Assembly: GCF_032854445.1 (NCBI RefSeq)
Contig: NW_027018407.1
Coordinates: 1 to 30,162 of the forward strand
DNA length: 30,162 bases
Origin: Liolophura sinensis
Lineage: Eukaryota > Mollusca > Polyplacophora > Chitonida > Chitonidae
Direction of reading: 5' to 3'
The stretch's first letter is position 1. Each line of letters starts with the position of its first letter. A program made the position numbers and the translations under genes. This document shows, piece after piece, positions 1 through 11,122 of this stretch. The notes beneath the pieces were generated by a model. That model searched no databases. It was not told the DNA's origin and saw nothing but the letters and a program-made list of their open reading frames with translations.

Positions 1-112
1 TCTACATGTAGAAAAACCACACCATTTGTTTATAAAAAACACAAGGTACTTGATACAGTCTGCTGTAAAAAGTACAATTGAACACTGACCCACATCAATA
101 AGGTGCCAAAGG
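1..112 (+). repeat. Partial monomer at left edge (M0)
   Basis: This is only the last fifth of a unit. It has a t2 tail (GTTTATAAAAAAC, GTCTGCTG) but ends CCAAAGG rather than the CCAAAAG usual after t2. The window opens on the first base of the 12-bp palindrome TCTACATGTAGA. Confidence 0.93.
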
Positions 113-666
113 ATGCGCAATTGGGCCAGGCATCTCCAGCTGTTGAAAAATTGCAAATTTCTATGGTTTTCCATGGATTAAGAGCCGTTGCTGGGCACGT
201 GATCTTGACATCATTGATTATTCATTGTGGCTACAGGCAAAAGTATTGGTCGGAGAGCAACGCGGTTTGCACCATTCGATTTCTCGTGACAAAATACGTT
301 CGGATTAGCCTCTTACCAGCAAGCATTGGAACAGTTTTTCTACTTTTGGATTTTTGCCTGGTCTTTTTGCGAATTGAAATCGGCTACATTAACTATGTAC
401 ATTCGCGACTGGTCATTACTATATTCAACTTTTCATTATAAGTTATGTGCCCTTCGGTAGCCCAGACGACGTCAAATCTTTGGGCCCAAGCCCATTTAAC
501 TCACCCAGCAAATGTCTTACTTCTAAGTCGAAGACAAACTCAATGTCTTTATCTACATGTAGAAAAACCACACCATTTGTATATAAAAAAACACAAGGTA
601 CTTGATACAAATCCGCCTGTAAAGAGTACAATTGAACACTGACCCACATCAATAAGGTGCCAAAGG
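113..666 (+). repeat. Monomer M1 (h2-mD-t1), unusually divergent
   Basis: 554 bp. It carries about nine changes seen in no other unit: an extra T near 167-170, a T lost near 227, C to G at 238 and 288, an extra T at 300, an extra A near 321, an extra C near 484, extra A and C near 610 and 617, and AAAGAG at 621-626. It also has GTACATTCG in place of GTACAATCG, a change shared with M4 and M52. Confidence 0.95.
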
Positions 667-1218
667 ATGCGCAATTGGGCCAGGCATCTCCAGCTGTTGA
701 AAAATTGCAAATTTCCTTGGTTTCCATGGAGTAAGAGCCGTTGCTGGGCACGTGATCTTGACATCATTGATTATTCATTTGTGGCTACAGCCAAAAGTAT
801 TGGTCGGAGAGCAACGCGGTTTGCACCATTCGATTTCTCGTCACAAAATACGTCGGATTAGCCTCTTTCCAGCAGCATTGGAACAGTTTTTCCACTTTTG
901 TGTTTTTGCCTGGTCTTTTTGCTTATTGAAATCGGCTACATTAACTATGTACAATCGCGACTGGTCATTACTATATTCAACTTTTCATTATAAGTTATGT
1001 GCCCTTCGGTAGCCCAGACGACGTCAAATCTTTGGGCCAAGCCCATTTAACTCACCCAGCAAATGTCTTACTTCTAAGTCGAAGACAAACTCAATGTCTT
1101 TATCTACATGTAGAAAAACCACACCATTTGTATATCAAAAAAAAACAAAAGGTACTTGATACAATCCGCTGTAAAAAGTACAATTGAACACTGACCCACA
1201 TCAAAAAAGTGCCAAAGG
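667..1218 (+). repeat. Monomer M2 (h1, mB-like, t3)
   Basis: 552 bp. The middle has GCTTATTG but retains GGCTAC, with TTTTTCCAC and GTGTTTTT near 900, the last shared with M5. The tail ends CAAAAAAGTGCC, a private change of the usual CAATAAGGTGCC. Confidence 0.95.
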
Positions 1219-1769
1219 ATGCGCAATTGGGCCAGGCATCTCCAGCTGTTGAAAAATTGCAAATTTCCTTGGTTTCCATGGAGTAAGAGCCGTTGCTGGG
1301 CACGTGATCTTGACATCATTGATTATTCATTTGTGGCTACAGCCAAAAGTATTGGTCGGAGAGCAACGCGGTTTTGCACCATTCGATTTCTCGTCACAAA
1401 ATACGTCGGATTAGCCTCTTACCAGCAGCATTGGAACAGTTTTTCTACTTTTGGATTTTTGCCTGTTCTTTTTGCGAATTGAAATCGGCTACATTAACTA
1501 TGTACAATCGCGACTGGTCATTACTATATTCAACTTTTCATTATAAGTTATGTGCCCTTCGGTGGCCCAGACGACGTCAAATCTTTGGGCCAAGCCCATT
1601 TAACTCACCCAGCAAATGTCTTACTTCTAAGTCGAAGACAAACTCAATGTCTTTATCTACATGTAGAAAAAACCACACCATTTGTTTATAAAAAAACACA
1701 AGGTACTTGATACAATCCGCTGTAAAAAGTACAATTGAACACTGACCCACATCAATAAGTTGCCAAAAG
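1219..1769 (+). repeat. Monomer M3 (h1-mA, mixed tail)
   Basis: 551 bp. The tail is a recombinant: GTTTATAAA as in t2 is followed by ATCCGCTG as in t1. Private changes are an extra T in GCGGTTTTGC near 1371, GGTGGCCC near 1561 and AAGTTGCC near 1758. Confidence 0.95.
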
Positions 1770-2319
1770 ATGCGCAATTGGGCCAGGCATCTCCAGCTGT
1801 TGAAAAATTGCAAATTTCTATGGTTTCCATGGATTAAGAGCCGTTGCTGGGCACGTGATCTTGACATCATTGATTATTCATTTGTGGCTACAGCCAAAAG
1901 TATTGGTCGGAGAGCAACGCGGTTTGCACCATTCGATTTCTCGTCACAAAATACGTCGGATTAGCCTCTTACCAGCAGCATTGGAACAGTTTTTCTACTT
2001 TTGTATTTTTGCCTGGTCTTTTTGCGAATTGAAATCGGCTACATTAACTATGTACATTCGCGACTGGTCATTACTATATTCAACTTTTCATTATAAGTTA
2101 TGTGCCCTTCGGTAGCCCAGACGACGTCAAATCTTTGGGCCAAGCCCATTTAACTCACCCAGCAAATGTCTTACTTCTAAGTCGAAGACAAACTCAATGT
2201 CTTTATCTACATGTAGAAAAACCACACCATTTGTATATAAAAAAACAAAAGGTACTTGATACAATCCGCTGTAAAAAGTACAATTGAACACTGACCCCAC
2301 ATCAATAAGGTGCCAAAGG
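1770..2319 (+). repeat. Monomer M4 (h2-mD-t1)
   Basis: 550 bp. It has a private GTATTTTT near 2003, GTACATTCG near 2053, and an extra C in GACCCCAC near 2294. Confidence 0.95.
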
Positions 2320-2867
2320 ATGCGCAATTGGGCCAGGCATCTCCAGCTGTTGAAAAAATTGCAAATTTCCCTGGTTTCCATGGAGTAAGAGCCGTTGCTG
2401 GGCACGTGATCTTGACATCATTGATTATTCATTGTGGCTACAGCCAAAAGTATTGGTGGGAGAGCAACGCGGTTTGCACCATTCGATTTCTCGTCACAAA
2501 ATACGTCGGATTAGCCTCTTACCAGCAGCATTGGAACAGTTTTTCACTTTTGTGTTTTTGCCTGGTCTTTTTGCTTATTGAAATCGGGTACATTAACTAT
2601 GTACAATCGCGACTGGTCATTACTATATTCAACTTTCATTATAAGTTATGTGCCCTTCGGTAGCCCAGACGACGTCAAATCTTTGGGCCAAGCCCATTTA
2701 ATCTCACCCAGCAAATATCTTACTTCTAAGTCGAAGACAAACTCAATGTCTTTATCTACATGTAGAAAAACCACACCATTTGTTTATAAAAAAACACAAG
2801 GTACTTGATACAGTCTGCTGTAAAAAGTACAATTGAACACTGACCCACATCAATAAGGTGCCAAAAG
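2320..2867 (+). repeat. Monomer M5 (h1-mB-t2), many private changes
   Basis: 548 bp. Private or rare changes are an extra A in GAAAAAATTGC near 2353, CCCTGG near 2370, TTCATTGTGG (one T lost, as in M1) near 2430, GGTGGGAG near 2455, a shortened TTTTTCACTTTTG near 2540, AACTTTCATT near 2631, AATCTCACC near 2700 and AAATATC near 2714. Confidence 0.95.
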
Positions 2868-3420
2868 ATGCGCAATTGGGCCAGGCATCTCCAGCTGTTG
2901 AAAAATTGCAAATTTCTATGGTTTCCATGGATTAAGAGCCGTTGCTGGGCACGTGATCTTGACATCATTGTTTATTTATTTGTGGCTACAGCCAAAAGTA
3001 TTGGTCGGAGAGCAACGCGGTTTGCACCATTCGATTTCTCGTCACAAAATACGTCGGATTAGCCTCTTACCAGCAGCATTGGAACAGTTTTTTCTACTTT
3101 TGGATTTTTGCCTGGTCTTTTTGCGAATTGAAATCGGCTACATTAACTATGTACAATCGCGACTGGTCATTACTATATTCAACTTTTCATTATAAGTTAT
3201 GTGCCCTTCGGTAGCCCAGACGACGTCAAATCTTTGGGCCAAGCCCATTTAACTCACCCAGCAAATGTCTTTCTTCTAAGTCGAAGAAAACTCAATGTCT
3301 TTATCTACTTGTAGAAAAACCACACCATTTGTATATCAAAAAAAAAACTAAAGGTACTTGATACAATCCGCTGTAAAAAGTACAATTGAACACTGACCCA
3401 CATCAATAAGGTGCCAAAGG
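2868..3420 (+). repeat. Monomer M6 (h2-mD-t3)
   Basis: 553 bp. It has TTGTTTATTTATTT near 2969, a six-T run before CTAC near 3091 (shared with M9 and M35), a two-base loss in GTCGAAGAAAACTC near 3285, palindrome variant TCTACTTGTAGA near 3304 and a private AACTAAAGG near 3347. Confidence 0.95.
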
Positions 3421-3969
3421 ATGCGCAATTGGGCCAGGCATCTCCAGCTGTTGAAAAATTGCAAATTTCCTTGGTTTCCATGGAGTAAGAGCCGTTGCTG
3501 GGCACGTGATCTTGACATCATTGATTATTCATTTGTGGCTACAGCCAAAAGTATTGGTCGGAGAGCAACGCGGTTGGCACCATTCGATTTCTCGTCACAA
3601 AATACGTCGGATTAGCCTCTTACCAGCAGCATTGGAACAGTTTTCCCACTTTTGGATTTTTGCCTGGTCTTTTTGCTTATTGAAATCGGGTACATAACTA
3701 TGTACAATCGCGACTGGTCATTACTATATTCAACTTTTCATTATAAGTTATGTGCCCTTCGGTAGCCCAGACGACGTCAAATCTTTGGGCCAAGCCCATT
3801 TAACTCACCCAGCAAATGTCTTACTTCTAAGTCGAAGACAAACTCAATGTCTTTATCTACATGTAGAAAAACCACACCATTTGTATATAAAAAAAACACA
3901 AGGTACTTGATACAATCCGCTGTAAAATGTACAACTGAACACTGACCCACATCAATAAGGTGCCAAAAG
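3421..3969 (+). repeat. Monomer M7 (h1-mB-t1)
   Basis: 549 bp. It has GGTTGGCACC near 3573 (shared only with M12), a private base loss in GTACATAAC near 3690, and the AATGTACAACTG ending that precedes h4 heads. Confidence 0.96.
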
Positions 3970-4519
3970 ATGCGCAATTGGGCCAGGCATCTCCAGCTGT
4001 TGAAAAATTGCACATTTCCTTGGTTTCCATGGAGTAAGAGCCGTTGCTGTGCACGTGATCTTGACATCATTGATTATTCATTTGTGGCTACAGCCAAAAG
4101 TATTGGTCGGAAAGTAACGCGGTTTGCACCATTCGATTTCTCGTCACAAAATACGTCGGATTAGCCTCTTACCAGCAGTATTGGAACAGTTTTTCTACTT
4201 TTGGATTTTTGCCTGGTCTTTTTGCTAATTGAAATCGGTTACATTAACTATGTACAATCGCGACTGGTCATTACTATATTCAGCATTTCATTATAAGTTA
4301 TGTGCCCTTCGGTAGCCCAGACGACGTCAAATCTTTGGGCCAAGCCCATTTAACTCACCCAGCAAATGTCTTACTCCTAAGTCGAAGACAAACTCAATGT
4401 CTTTATCTACAAGTAGAAAAACCACACCATTTGTTTATAAAAAAAACACAAGGTACTTGATACAGTCTGCTGTAAAAAGTACAATTGAACACTGACCCAC
4501 ATCAATAAGGTGCCAAAAG
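3970..4519 (+). repeat. Monomer M8 (h4-mC-t2)
   Basis: 550 bp. It shares with M13 alone GGAAAGTAACG near 4109, AGCAGTATTGG near 4173 and palindrome variant TCTACAAGTAGA near 4407. Confidence 0.96.
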
Positions 4520-5072
4520 ATGCGCAATTGGGCCAGGCATCTCCAGCTGTTGAAAAATTGCAAATTTCTATGGTTTCCATGGATTAAGAGCCGTTGCTGG
4601 GCACGTGATCTTGACATCATTGATTATTCATTTGTGGCTACAGCCAAAAGTATTGGTCGGAGAGCAAGGCGGTTTGCACCATTCGATTTCTCGTCACAAA
4701 ATACGTCGGATTAGCCTCTTACCAGCAGCATTGGAACAGTTTTTTCTACTTTTGGATTTTTGCCTGGTCTTTTTGCGAATTGAAATCGGCTACATTAACT
4801 ATGTACAATCGCGACTGGTCATTACTATATTCAACTTTTCATTATAAGTTATGTGCCCTTCGGTAGCCCAGACGACGTCAAATCTTTGGGCCAAGCCCAT
4901 TTAACTCACCCAGCAAATGTCTTACTTCTAAGTCGAAGACAAACTCAATGTCTTTATCTACATGTAGAAAAACCACACCATTTGTATATCAAAAAAAAAC
5001 AAAAGGTACTTGATACAATCCGCTGTAAAAAGTACAATTGAACACTGACCCACATCAATAAGGTGCCAAAGG
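4520..5072 (+). repeat. Monomer M9 (h2-mD-t3)
   Basis: 553 bp. It has GCAAGGCGG near 4665 (also in M14, M38, M45) and a six-T run near 4740. The first 220 bp match M14; the rest does not. Confidence 0.96.
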
Positions 5073-5622
5073 ATGCGCAATTGGGCCAGGCATCTCCAGC
5101 TGTTGAAAAATTGCAAATTTCCTTGGTTTCCATGGAGTAAGAGCCGTTGCTGGGCACGTGATCTTGACATCATTGATTATTCATTTGTGGCTACAGCCAA
5201 AAGTATTGGTCGGAGAGCAACGCGGTTTGCACCATTCGATTTCTCGTCACAAAATACGTGGGATTAGCCTCTTACCAGCAGCATTGGAACAGTTTTTCTA
5301 CTTTTGGATTTTTGCCTGTTCTTTTTGCGAATTGAAATCGGCTACATTAACTATGTACAATCGCGACTGGTCATTACTATATTCAACTTTTCATTATAAG
5401 TTATGTGCCCTTCGGTAGCCCAGACGACGTCAAATCTTTGGGCCAAGCCCATTTAACTCACCCAGCAAATGTCTTACTTCTAAGTCGAAGACAAACTCAA
5501 TGTCTTTATCTACATGTAGAAAAACCACACCATTTTTATATAAAAAAAACACAAGGTACTTGATACAATCCGCTGTAAAAAGTACAATTGAACACTGACC
5601 CACATCAATAAGGTGCCAAAGG
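5073..5622 (+). repeat. Monomer M10 (h1-mA-t1)
   Basis: 550 bp. It has ACGTGGGATT near 5256 (also in M21, M39, M46) and a private CATTTTTATATAAA near 5531. Confidence 0.96.
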
Positions 5623-6172
5623 ATGCGCAATTGGGCCAGGCATCTCCAGCTGTTGAAAAATTGCAAATTTCCTTGGTTTCCATGGAGTAAGAGCCGTTGC
5701 TGGGCACGTTATCTTGACATCATTGATTATTCATTTGTGGCTACAGCCAAAAGTATTGGTCGGAGAGCAACGCGGTTTGCACCATTCGATTTCTCGTCAC
5801 AAAATACGTCGGATTAGCCTCTTACCAGCAGCATTGGAACAGTTTTTCTACTTTTGGATTTTTGCCTGTTCTTTTTGCGAATTGAAATCGGCTACATTAA
5901 CTATGTACCATCGCGACTGGTCATTACTATATTCAACTTTTCATTATAAGTTATGTGCCCTTCGGTAGCCCAGACGACGTCAAATCTTTGGGCCAAGCCC
6001 ATTTAACTCACCCAGCAAATGTCTTACTTCTAAGTCGAAGACAATCTCAATGTCTTTATTTACTTGTAGAAAAACCACACCATTTGTATATAAAAAAAAC
6101 AAAAGGTACTTGATACAATCCGCTGTAAAAAGTACAATTGAACACTGACCCACATCAATAAGGTGCCAAAGG
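5623..6172 (+). repeat. Monomer M11 (h1-mA-t1), E-box lost
   Basis: 550 bp. GCACGTTATC at 5704-5713 destroys the CACGTG hexamer kept in every other unit I checked. It also has GTACCATCG near 5905, CAATCTCAATG near 6042 and palindrome variant TTTACTTGTAGA near 6059. Confidence 0.96.
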
Positions 6173-6722
6173 ATGCGCAATTGGGCCAGACATCTCCAGC
6201 TGTTGAAAAATTGCAAATTTCCTTGGTTTCCATGGAGTAAGAGCCGTTGCTGGGCACGTGATCTTGACATCATTGATTATTCATTTGTGGCTACAGCCAA
6301 AAGTATTGGTCGGAGAGCAACGCGGTTGGCACCATTCGATTTCTCGTCACAAAATACGTCGGATTAGCCTCTTACCAGCAGCATTGGAACAGTTTTCCCA
6401 CTTTTGGATTTTTGCCTGGTCTTTTTGCTTATTGAAATCGGGTACATTAACTATGTACAATCGCGACTGGTCATTACTATATTCAACTTTTCATTATAAG
6501 TTATGTGCCCTTCGGTAGCCCAGACGACGTCAAATCTTTGGGCCAAGCCCATTTAACTCACCCAGCAAATGTCTTACTTCTAAGTCGAAGACAAACTCAA
6601 TGTCTTTATCTACATGTAGAAAAACCACACCATTTGTATATAAAAAAAACACAAGGTACTTGATACAATCCGCTGTAAAATGTACAACTGAACACTGACC
6701 CACATCAATAAGGTGCCAAAAG
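6173..6722 (+). repeat. Monomer M12 (h1-mB-t1), partner of M7
   Basis: 550 bp. It shares GGTTGGCACC with M7 five units upstream, but has CCAGACATC near 6187 where M7 has CCAGGCATC. Confidence 0.96.
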
Positions 6723-7272
6723 ATGCGCAATTGGGCCAGGCATCTCCAGCTGTTGAAAAATTGCACATTTCCTTGGTTTCCATGGAGTAAGAGCCGTTGC
6801 TGTGCACGTGATCTTGACATCATTGATTATTCATTTGTGGCTACAGCCAAAAGTATTGGTCGGAAAGTAACGCGGTTTGCACCATTCGATTTCTCGTCAC
6901 AAAATACGTCGGATTAGCCTCTTACCAGCAGTATTGGAACAGTTTTTCTACTTTTGGATTTTTGCCTGGTCTTTTTGCTAATTGAAATCGGTTACATTAA
7001 CTATGTACAATCGCGACTGGTCATTACTATATTCAGCATTTCATTATAAGTTATGTGCCCTTCGGTAGCCCAGACGACGTCAAATCTTTGGGCCAAGCCC
7101 ATTTAACTCACCCAGCAAATGTCTTACTCCTAAGTCGAAGACAAACTCAATGTCTTTATCTACAAGTAGAAAAACCACACCATTTGTTTATAAAAAAAAC
7201 ACAAGGTACTTGATACAGTCTGCTGTAAAAAGTACAATTGAACACTGACCCACATCAATAAGGTGCCAAAAG
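6723..7272 (+). repeat. Monomer M13 (h4-mC-t2), partner of M8
   Basis: 550 bp. I found no difference from M8 by eye, including the three variants restricted to this pair. Confidence 0.96.
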
Positions 7273-7822
7273 ATGCGCAATTGGGCCAGGCATCTCCAGC
7301 TGTTGAAAAATTGCAAATTTCTATGGTTTCCATGGATTAAGAGCCGTTGCTGGGCACGTGATCTTGACATCATTGATTATTCATTTGTGGCTACAGCCAA
7401 AAGTATTGGTCGGAGAGCAAGGCGGTTTGCACCATTCGATTTCTCGTCACAAAATACGTCGGATTAGCCTCTTACCAGCAGCATTGGAACAGTTTTTCTA
7501 CTTTTGGATTTTTGCCTGTTCTTTTTGCGAATTGAAATCGGCTACATTAACTATGTACAATCGCGACTGGTCATTACTATATTCAACTTTTCATTATAAG
7601 TTATGTGCCCTTCGGTAGCCCAGACGACGTCAAATCTTTGGGCCAAGCCCATTTAACTCACCCAGCAAATGTCTTACTTCTAAGTCGAAGACAAACTTAA
7701 TGTCTTTATCTACATGTAGAAAAACCACACCATTTGTATATAAAAAAAACACAAGGTACTTGATACAATCCGCTGTAAAAAGTACAACTGAACACTGACC
7801 CACATCAATAAGGTGCCAAAGG
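7273..7822 (+). repeat. Monomer M14 (h2-mA-t1)
   Basis: 550 bp. The first 220 bp match M9 (including GCAAGGCGG); the middle then switches to mA. The tail has CAAACTTAATG and AAGTACAACTG, shared with M26 and M28. Confidence 0.96.
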
Positions 7823-8416
7823 ATGCGCAATTGGGCCAGGCATCTCCAGCTGTTGAAAAATTGCAAATTTCCTTGGTTTCCATGGAGTAAGAGCCGTTGC
7901 TGGGCACGTGATCTTGACATCATTGATTATTCATTTGTGGCTACAGCCAAAAGTATTGGTCGGAAAGCAACGCGGTTTGCACCATTCGATTTCTCGTCAC
8001 AAAATACGTCGGATTAGCCTCTTACCAGCAGCATTGGAACAGTTTTCCCACTTTTGGATTTTTGCCTGGTCTTTTTGCTTATTGAAATCGGGTACATTAA
8101 CTATGTACAATCGCGACTGGTCATTACTATATTCAACTTTTCATTATAAGTTATGTGCCCTTCGGTAGCCCAGACGACGTCCAATCTTTGGGCCAAGCCC
8201 ATTTAACTCACCCAGCAAATGTCTTACTTCTAAGTCGAAGACAAACTCAATGTCTTTATCTACATGTAGAAAAACCACACCATTTGTATATAAAAAAAAA
8301 CACAAGGTACTTGATACAATCCGCTGTAAAAAGTACAATTGAACACTGACCCACATCAATAAGGTGCCAAAGGATGCGCAATTGGGCCAGGCATCTCCAG
8401 CTGTTGAAAAATTGCA
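7543..8416 (+). repeat. 0.87-kb block, copy 1 (12-monomer offset)
   Basis: Aligns with 14148-15021 at an offset of about 6605 bp. CAAACTTAATG and the otherwise unique GACGTCCAATC are shared. The same stretch also matches 15249-16122 without GACGTCCAATC. Confidence 0.82.
7823..8373 (+). repeat. Monomer M15 (h1-mB-t1)
   Basis: 551 bp. It has GGAAAGC near 7963 and GACGTCCAATC near 8177, the latter shared only with M27. The A-run is nine long. Confidence 0.96.
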
Positions 8417-8923
8417 AATTTCCTTGGTTTCCATGGAGTAAGAGCCGTTGCTGGGCACGTGATCTTGACATCATTGATTATTCATTTGTGGCTACAGCCA
8501 AAAGCATTGGTCGGAAAGCAACGCGGTTTGCACCATTCGATTTCTCGTCACAAAATACGTCGGATTAGCCTCTTACCAGCAGCATTGGAACAGTTTTTCT
8601 ACTTTTGGATTTTTGCCTGTTCTTTTTGCCAATTGAAATCGGCTACATTAACTATGTACAATCGCGACTGGTCATTACTATATTCAACTTTTCATTATAA
8701 GTTATGTGCCCTTCGGTAGCCCAGACGACGTCAAATCTTTGGGCCAAGCCCATTTAACTCACCCAGCAAATGTCTTACTTCTAAGTCAAAGACAAACTCA
8801 ATGTCTTTATCTACATGTAGAAAAACCACACCATTTGTATATAAAAAAAACAAAAGGTACTTGATACAATCCGCTGTGAAAAGTACAATTGAACACTGAC
8901 CCACATCAATAAGGTGCCAAAGG
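8374..8923 (+). repeat. Monomer M16 (h1-mA-t1)
   Basis: 550 bp. AAAGCATTGG near 8502, GCCAATTG near 8628, GTCAAAGAC near 8786 and CTGTGAAAAG near 8874 are shared only with M30. Confidence 0.96.
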
Positions 8924-9894
8924 ATGCGCAATTGGGCCCAGGCATCTCGAGCTGTTGAAAAATTGCAAATTTCCTTGGTTTCCATGGAGTAAGAGCCGTT
9001 GCTGGGCACGTGATCTTGACATCATTGATTATTCATTTGTGGCTACAGCCAAAAGTATTGGTCGGAAAGCAACGCGGTTTGCACCATTCGATTTCTCGTC
9101 ACAAAATACGTCGGATTAGCCTCTTACCAGCAGCATTGGAACAGTTTTTCTACTTTTGGATTTTTGCCTGGTCTTTTTGCTAATTGAAATCGGCTACATT
9201 AACTATGTACAATCGCGACTGGTCATTACTATATTCAGCATTTCATTATAAGTTATGTGCCCTTCGGTAGCCCAGACGACGTCAAATCTTTGGGCCAAGC
9301 CCATTTAACTCACCCAGCAAATGTCTTACTCCTAAGTCGAAGACAAACTCAATGTCTTTATCTACATGTAGAAAAACCACACCATTTGTTTATAAAAAAA
9401 CACAAGGTACTTGATACAGTCTGCTGTAAAAAGTACAATTGAACACTGACCCACATCAATAAGGTGCCAAAAGATGCGCAATTGGGCCAGGCATCTCCAG
9501 CTGTTGAAAAATTGCAAATTTCTATTGTTTCCATGGATTAAGAGCCGTTGCTGGGCACGTGATCTTGACATCATTGATTATTCATTTGTGGCTACAGCCA
9601 AAAGTATTGGTCGGAGAGCAACGCGGTTTGCACCATTCGATTTCTCGTCACAAAATACGTCGGATTAGCCTCTTACCAGCAGCATTGGAACAGTTTTTCT
9701 ACTTTTGGATTTTTGCCTGTTCTTTTTGCGAATTGAAATCGGCTACATTAACTATGTACAATCGCGACTGGTCATTACTATATTCAACTTTTCATTATAA
9801 GTTATGTGCCCTTCGGTAGCCCAGACGACGTCAAATCTTTGGGCCAAGCCCATTTAACTCACCCAGCAAATGTCTTACTTCTAAGTCGAAGACA
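8879..9894 (+). repeat. 1.0-kb block, copy 1 (second 5-monomer offset)
   Basis: Aligns with 11628-12644 at an offset of 2749-2750 bp, with GGGCCCAGGC shared. It lies inside the 14-monomer block, so the two events are nested. Differences are near 8949, 9525 and 12260. Confidence 0.8.
8924..9473 (+). repeat. Monomer M17 (h1-mC-t2)
   Basis: 550 bp. It has the inserted C of GGGCCCAGGC near 8934 (shared with M22 and M31) and a private TCTCGAGC near 8946 that removes the CAGCTG site. Confidence 0.96.
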
Positions 9895-10023
9895 ATCTCA
9901 ATGTCTTTATTTACATGTAGAAAAACCACACCATTTGTATATAAAAAAAACAAAAGGTACTTGATACAATCCGCTGTAAAAAGTACAATTGAACACTGAC
10001 CCACATCAATAAGGTGCCAAAGG
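9474..10023 (+). repeat. Monomer M18 (h2-mA-t1)
   Basis: 550 bp. It has a private CTATTGTTTCC near 9523. The tail has CAATCTC and TTTACATGTAGA, shared with M32. Confidence 0.96.
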
Positions 10024-10573
10024 ATGCGCAATTGGGCCAGACATCTCCAGCTGTTGAAAAATTGCAAATTTCCTTGGTTTCCATGGAGTAAGAGCCGTTG
10101 CTGGGCACGTGATCTTGACATCATTGATTATTCATTTGTGGCTACAGCCAAAAGTATTGGTCGGAAAGCAACGCGGTTTGCACCATTCGATTTCTCGTCA
10201 CAAAATACGTCGGATTAGCCTCTTTCCAGCAGCATTGGAACAGTTTTCCCACTTTTGGATTTTTGCCTGGTCTTTTTGCGAATTGAAATCGGGTACATTA
10301 ACTATGTACAATCGCGACTGGTCATTACTATATTCAACTTTTCATTATAAGTTATGTGCCCTTCGGTAGCCCAGACGACGTCAAATCTTTGGGCCAAGCC
10401 CATTTAACTCACCCAGCAAATGTCTTACTTCTAAGTCGAAGACAAACTCAATGTCTTTATCTACATGTAGAAAAACCACACCATTTGTATATATAAAAAA
10501 CACAAGGTACTTGATACAATCCGCTGTAAAATGTACAACTGAACACTGACCCACATCAATAAGGTGCCAAAGG
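10024..10573 (+). repeat. Monomer M19 (h1, mB with GCGAATTG, t1)
   Basis: 550 bp. It has CCAGACATC near 10038 and TTTCCAGC near 10223. GCGAATTG replaces GCTTATTG in an otherwise mB context near 10278. An extra TA in GTATATATAAAAAAC near 10488 shortens the A-run to six. Confidence 0.96.
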
Positions 10574-11122
10574 ATGCGCAATTGGGCCAGGCATCTCCAG
10601 CTGTTGAAAAATTGCACATTTCCTTGGTTTCCATGGAGTAAGAGCCGTTGCTGTGCACGTGATCTTGACATCATTGATTATTCATTTGTGGCTACAGCCA
10701 AAAGTATTGGTCGGAAAGCAACGCGGTTTGCACCATTCGATTTCTCGTCACAAAATACGTCGGATTAGCCTCTTACCAGCAGCATTGGAACAGTTTTTCT
10801 ACTTTTAGATTTTTGCCTGGTCTTTTTGCTAATTGAAATCGGCTACATTAACTATGTACAATCGCGACTGGTCATTACTATATTCAGCATTTCATTATAA
10901 GTTATGTGCCCTTCGGTAGCCCAGACGACGTCAAATCTTTGGGCCAAGCCCATTTAACTCACCCAGCAAATGTCTTACTCCTACGTCGAAGACAAACTCA
11001 ATGTCTTTATCTACATGTAGAAAAACCACACCATTTGTTTATAAAAAAAAACAAGGTACTTGATACAGTCTGCTGTAAAAAGTACAATTGAACACTGACC
11101 CACATCAATAAGGTGCCAAAAG
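10574..11122 (+). repeat. Monomer M20 (h4-mC-t2)
   Basis: 549 bp. It has a private TTTTAGATTT near 10804. ACTCCTACG near 10977 and AAAACAAGG near 11047 are shared only with M34. Confidence 0.96.

Larger units (their letters stand above)
3362..4740 (+). repeat. Dispersed 1.38-kb block, copy 1 (5-monomer offset)
   Basis: Aligns with 6114-7493 at an offset of 2752-2753 bp. GGTTGGCACC, GGAAAGTAACG, AGCAGTATTGG and TCTACAAGTAGA occur in these two places only. The differences seen are CCAGGCATC/CCAGACATC and one lost T near 3690. Identity stops at the T-run (six against five T). Confidence 0.9.
6114..7493 (+). repeat. Dispersed 1.38-kb block, copy 2 (5-monomer offset)
   Basis: Second member of the pair starting at 3362. 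The monomers between the two copies (M10, M11) are of different haplotype, so this is not a simple five-fold unit. Confidence 0.9.

Noticed and set aside
1-12. Window begins exactly on the 12-bp palindrome, suggesting a natural array end
   Set aside because: There is no non-satellite sequence before it and a window edge is arbitrary; coincidence is the simplest reading.
2310-2663. Longest open frames of about 117-118 codons (also at 12213-12569)
   Set aside because: They arise because an extra A in GAAAAAATTGC fuses two short frames in M5 and M23. This is a private indel effect, not a conserved gene.
7630-7923. Recurrent 97-codon minus-strand open frame
   Set aside because: Its length depends on the variable A-run: units with other run lengths shift frame and stop early. 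Changes are not biased to third positions. No family is recognisable.
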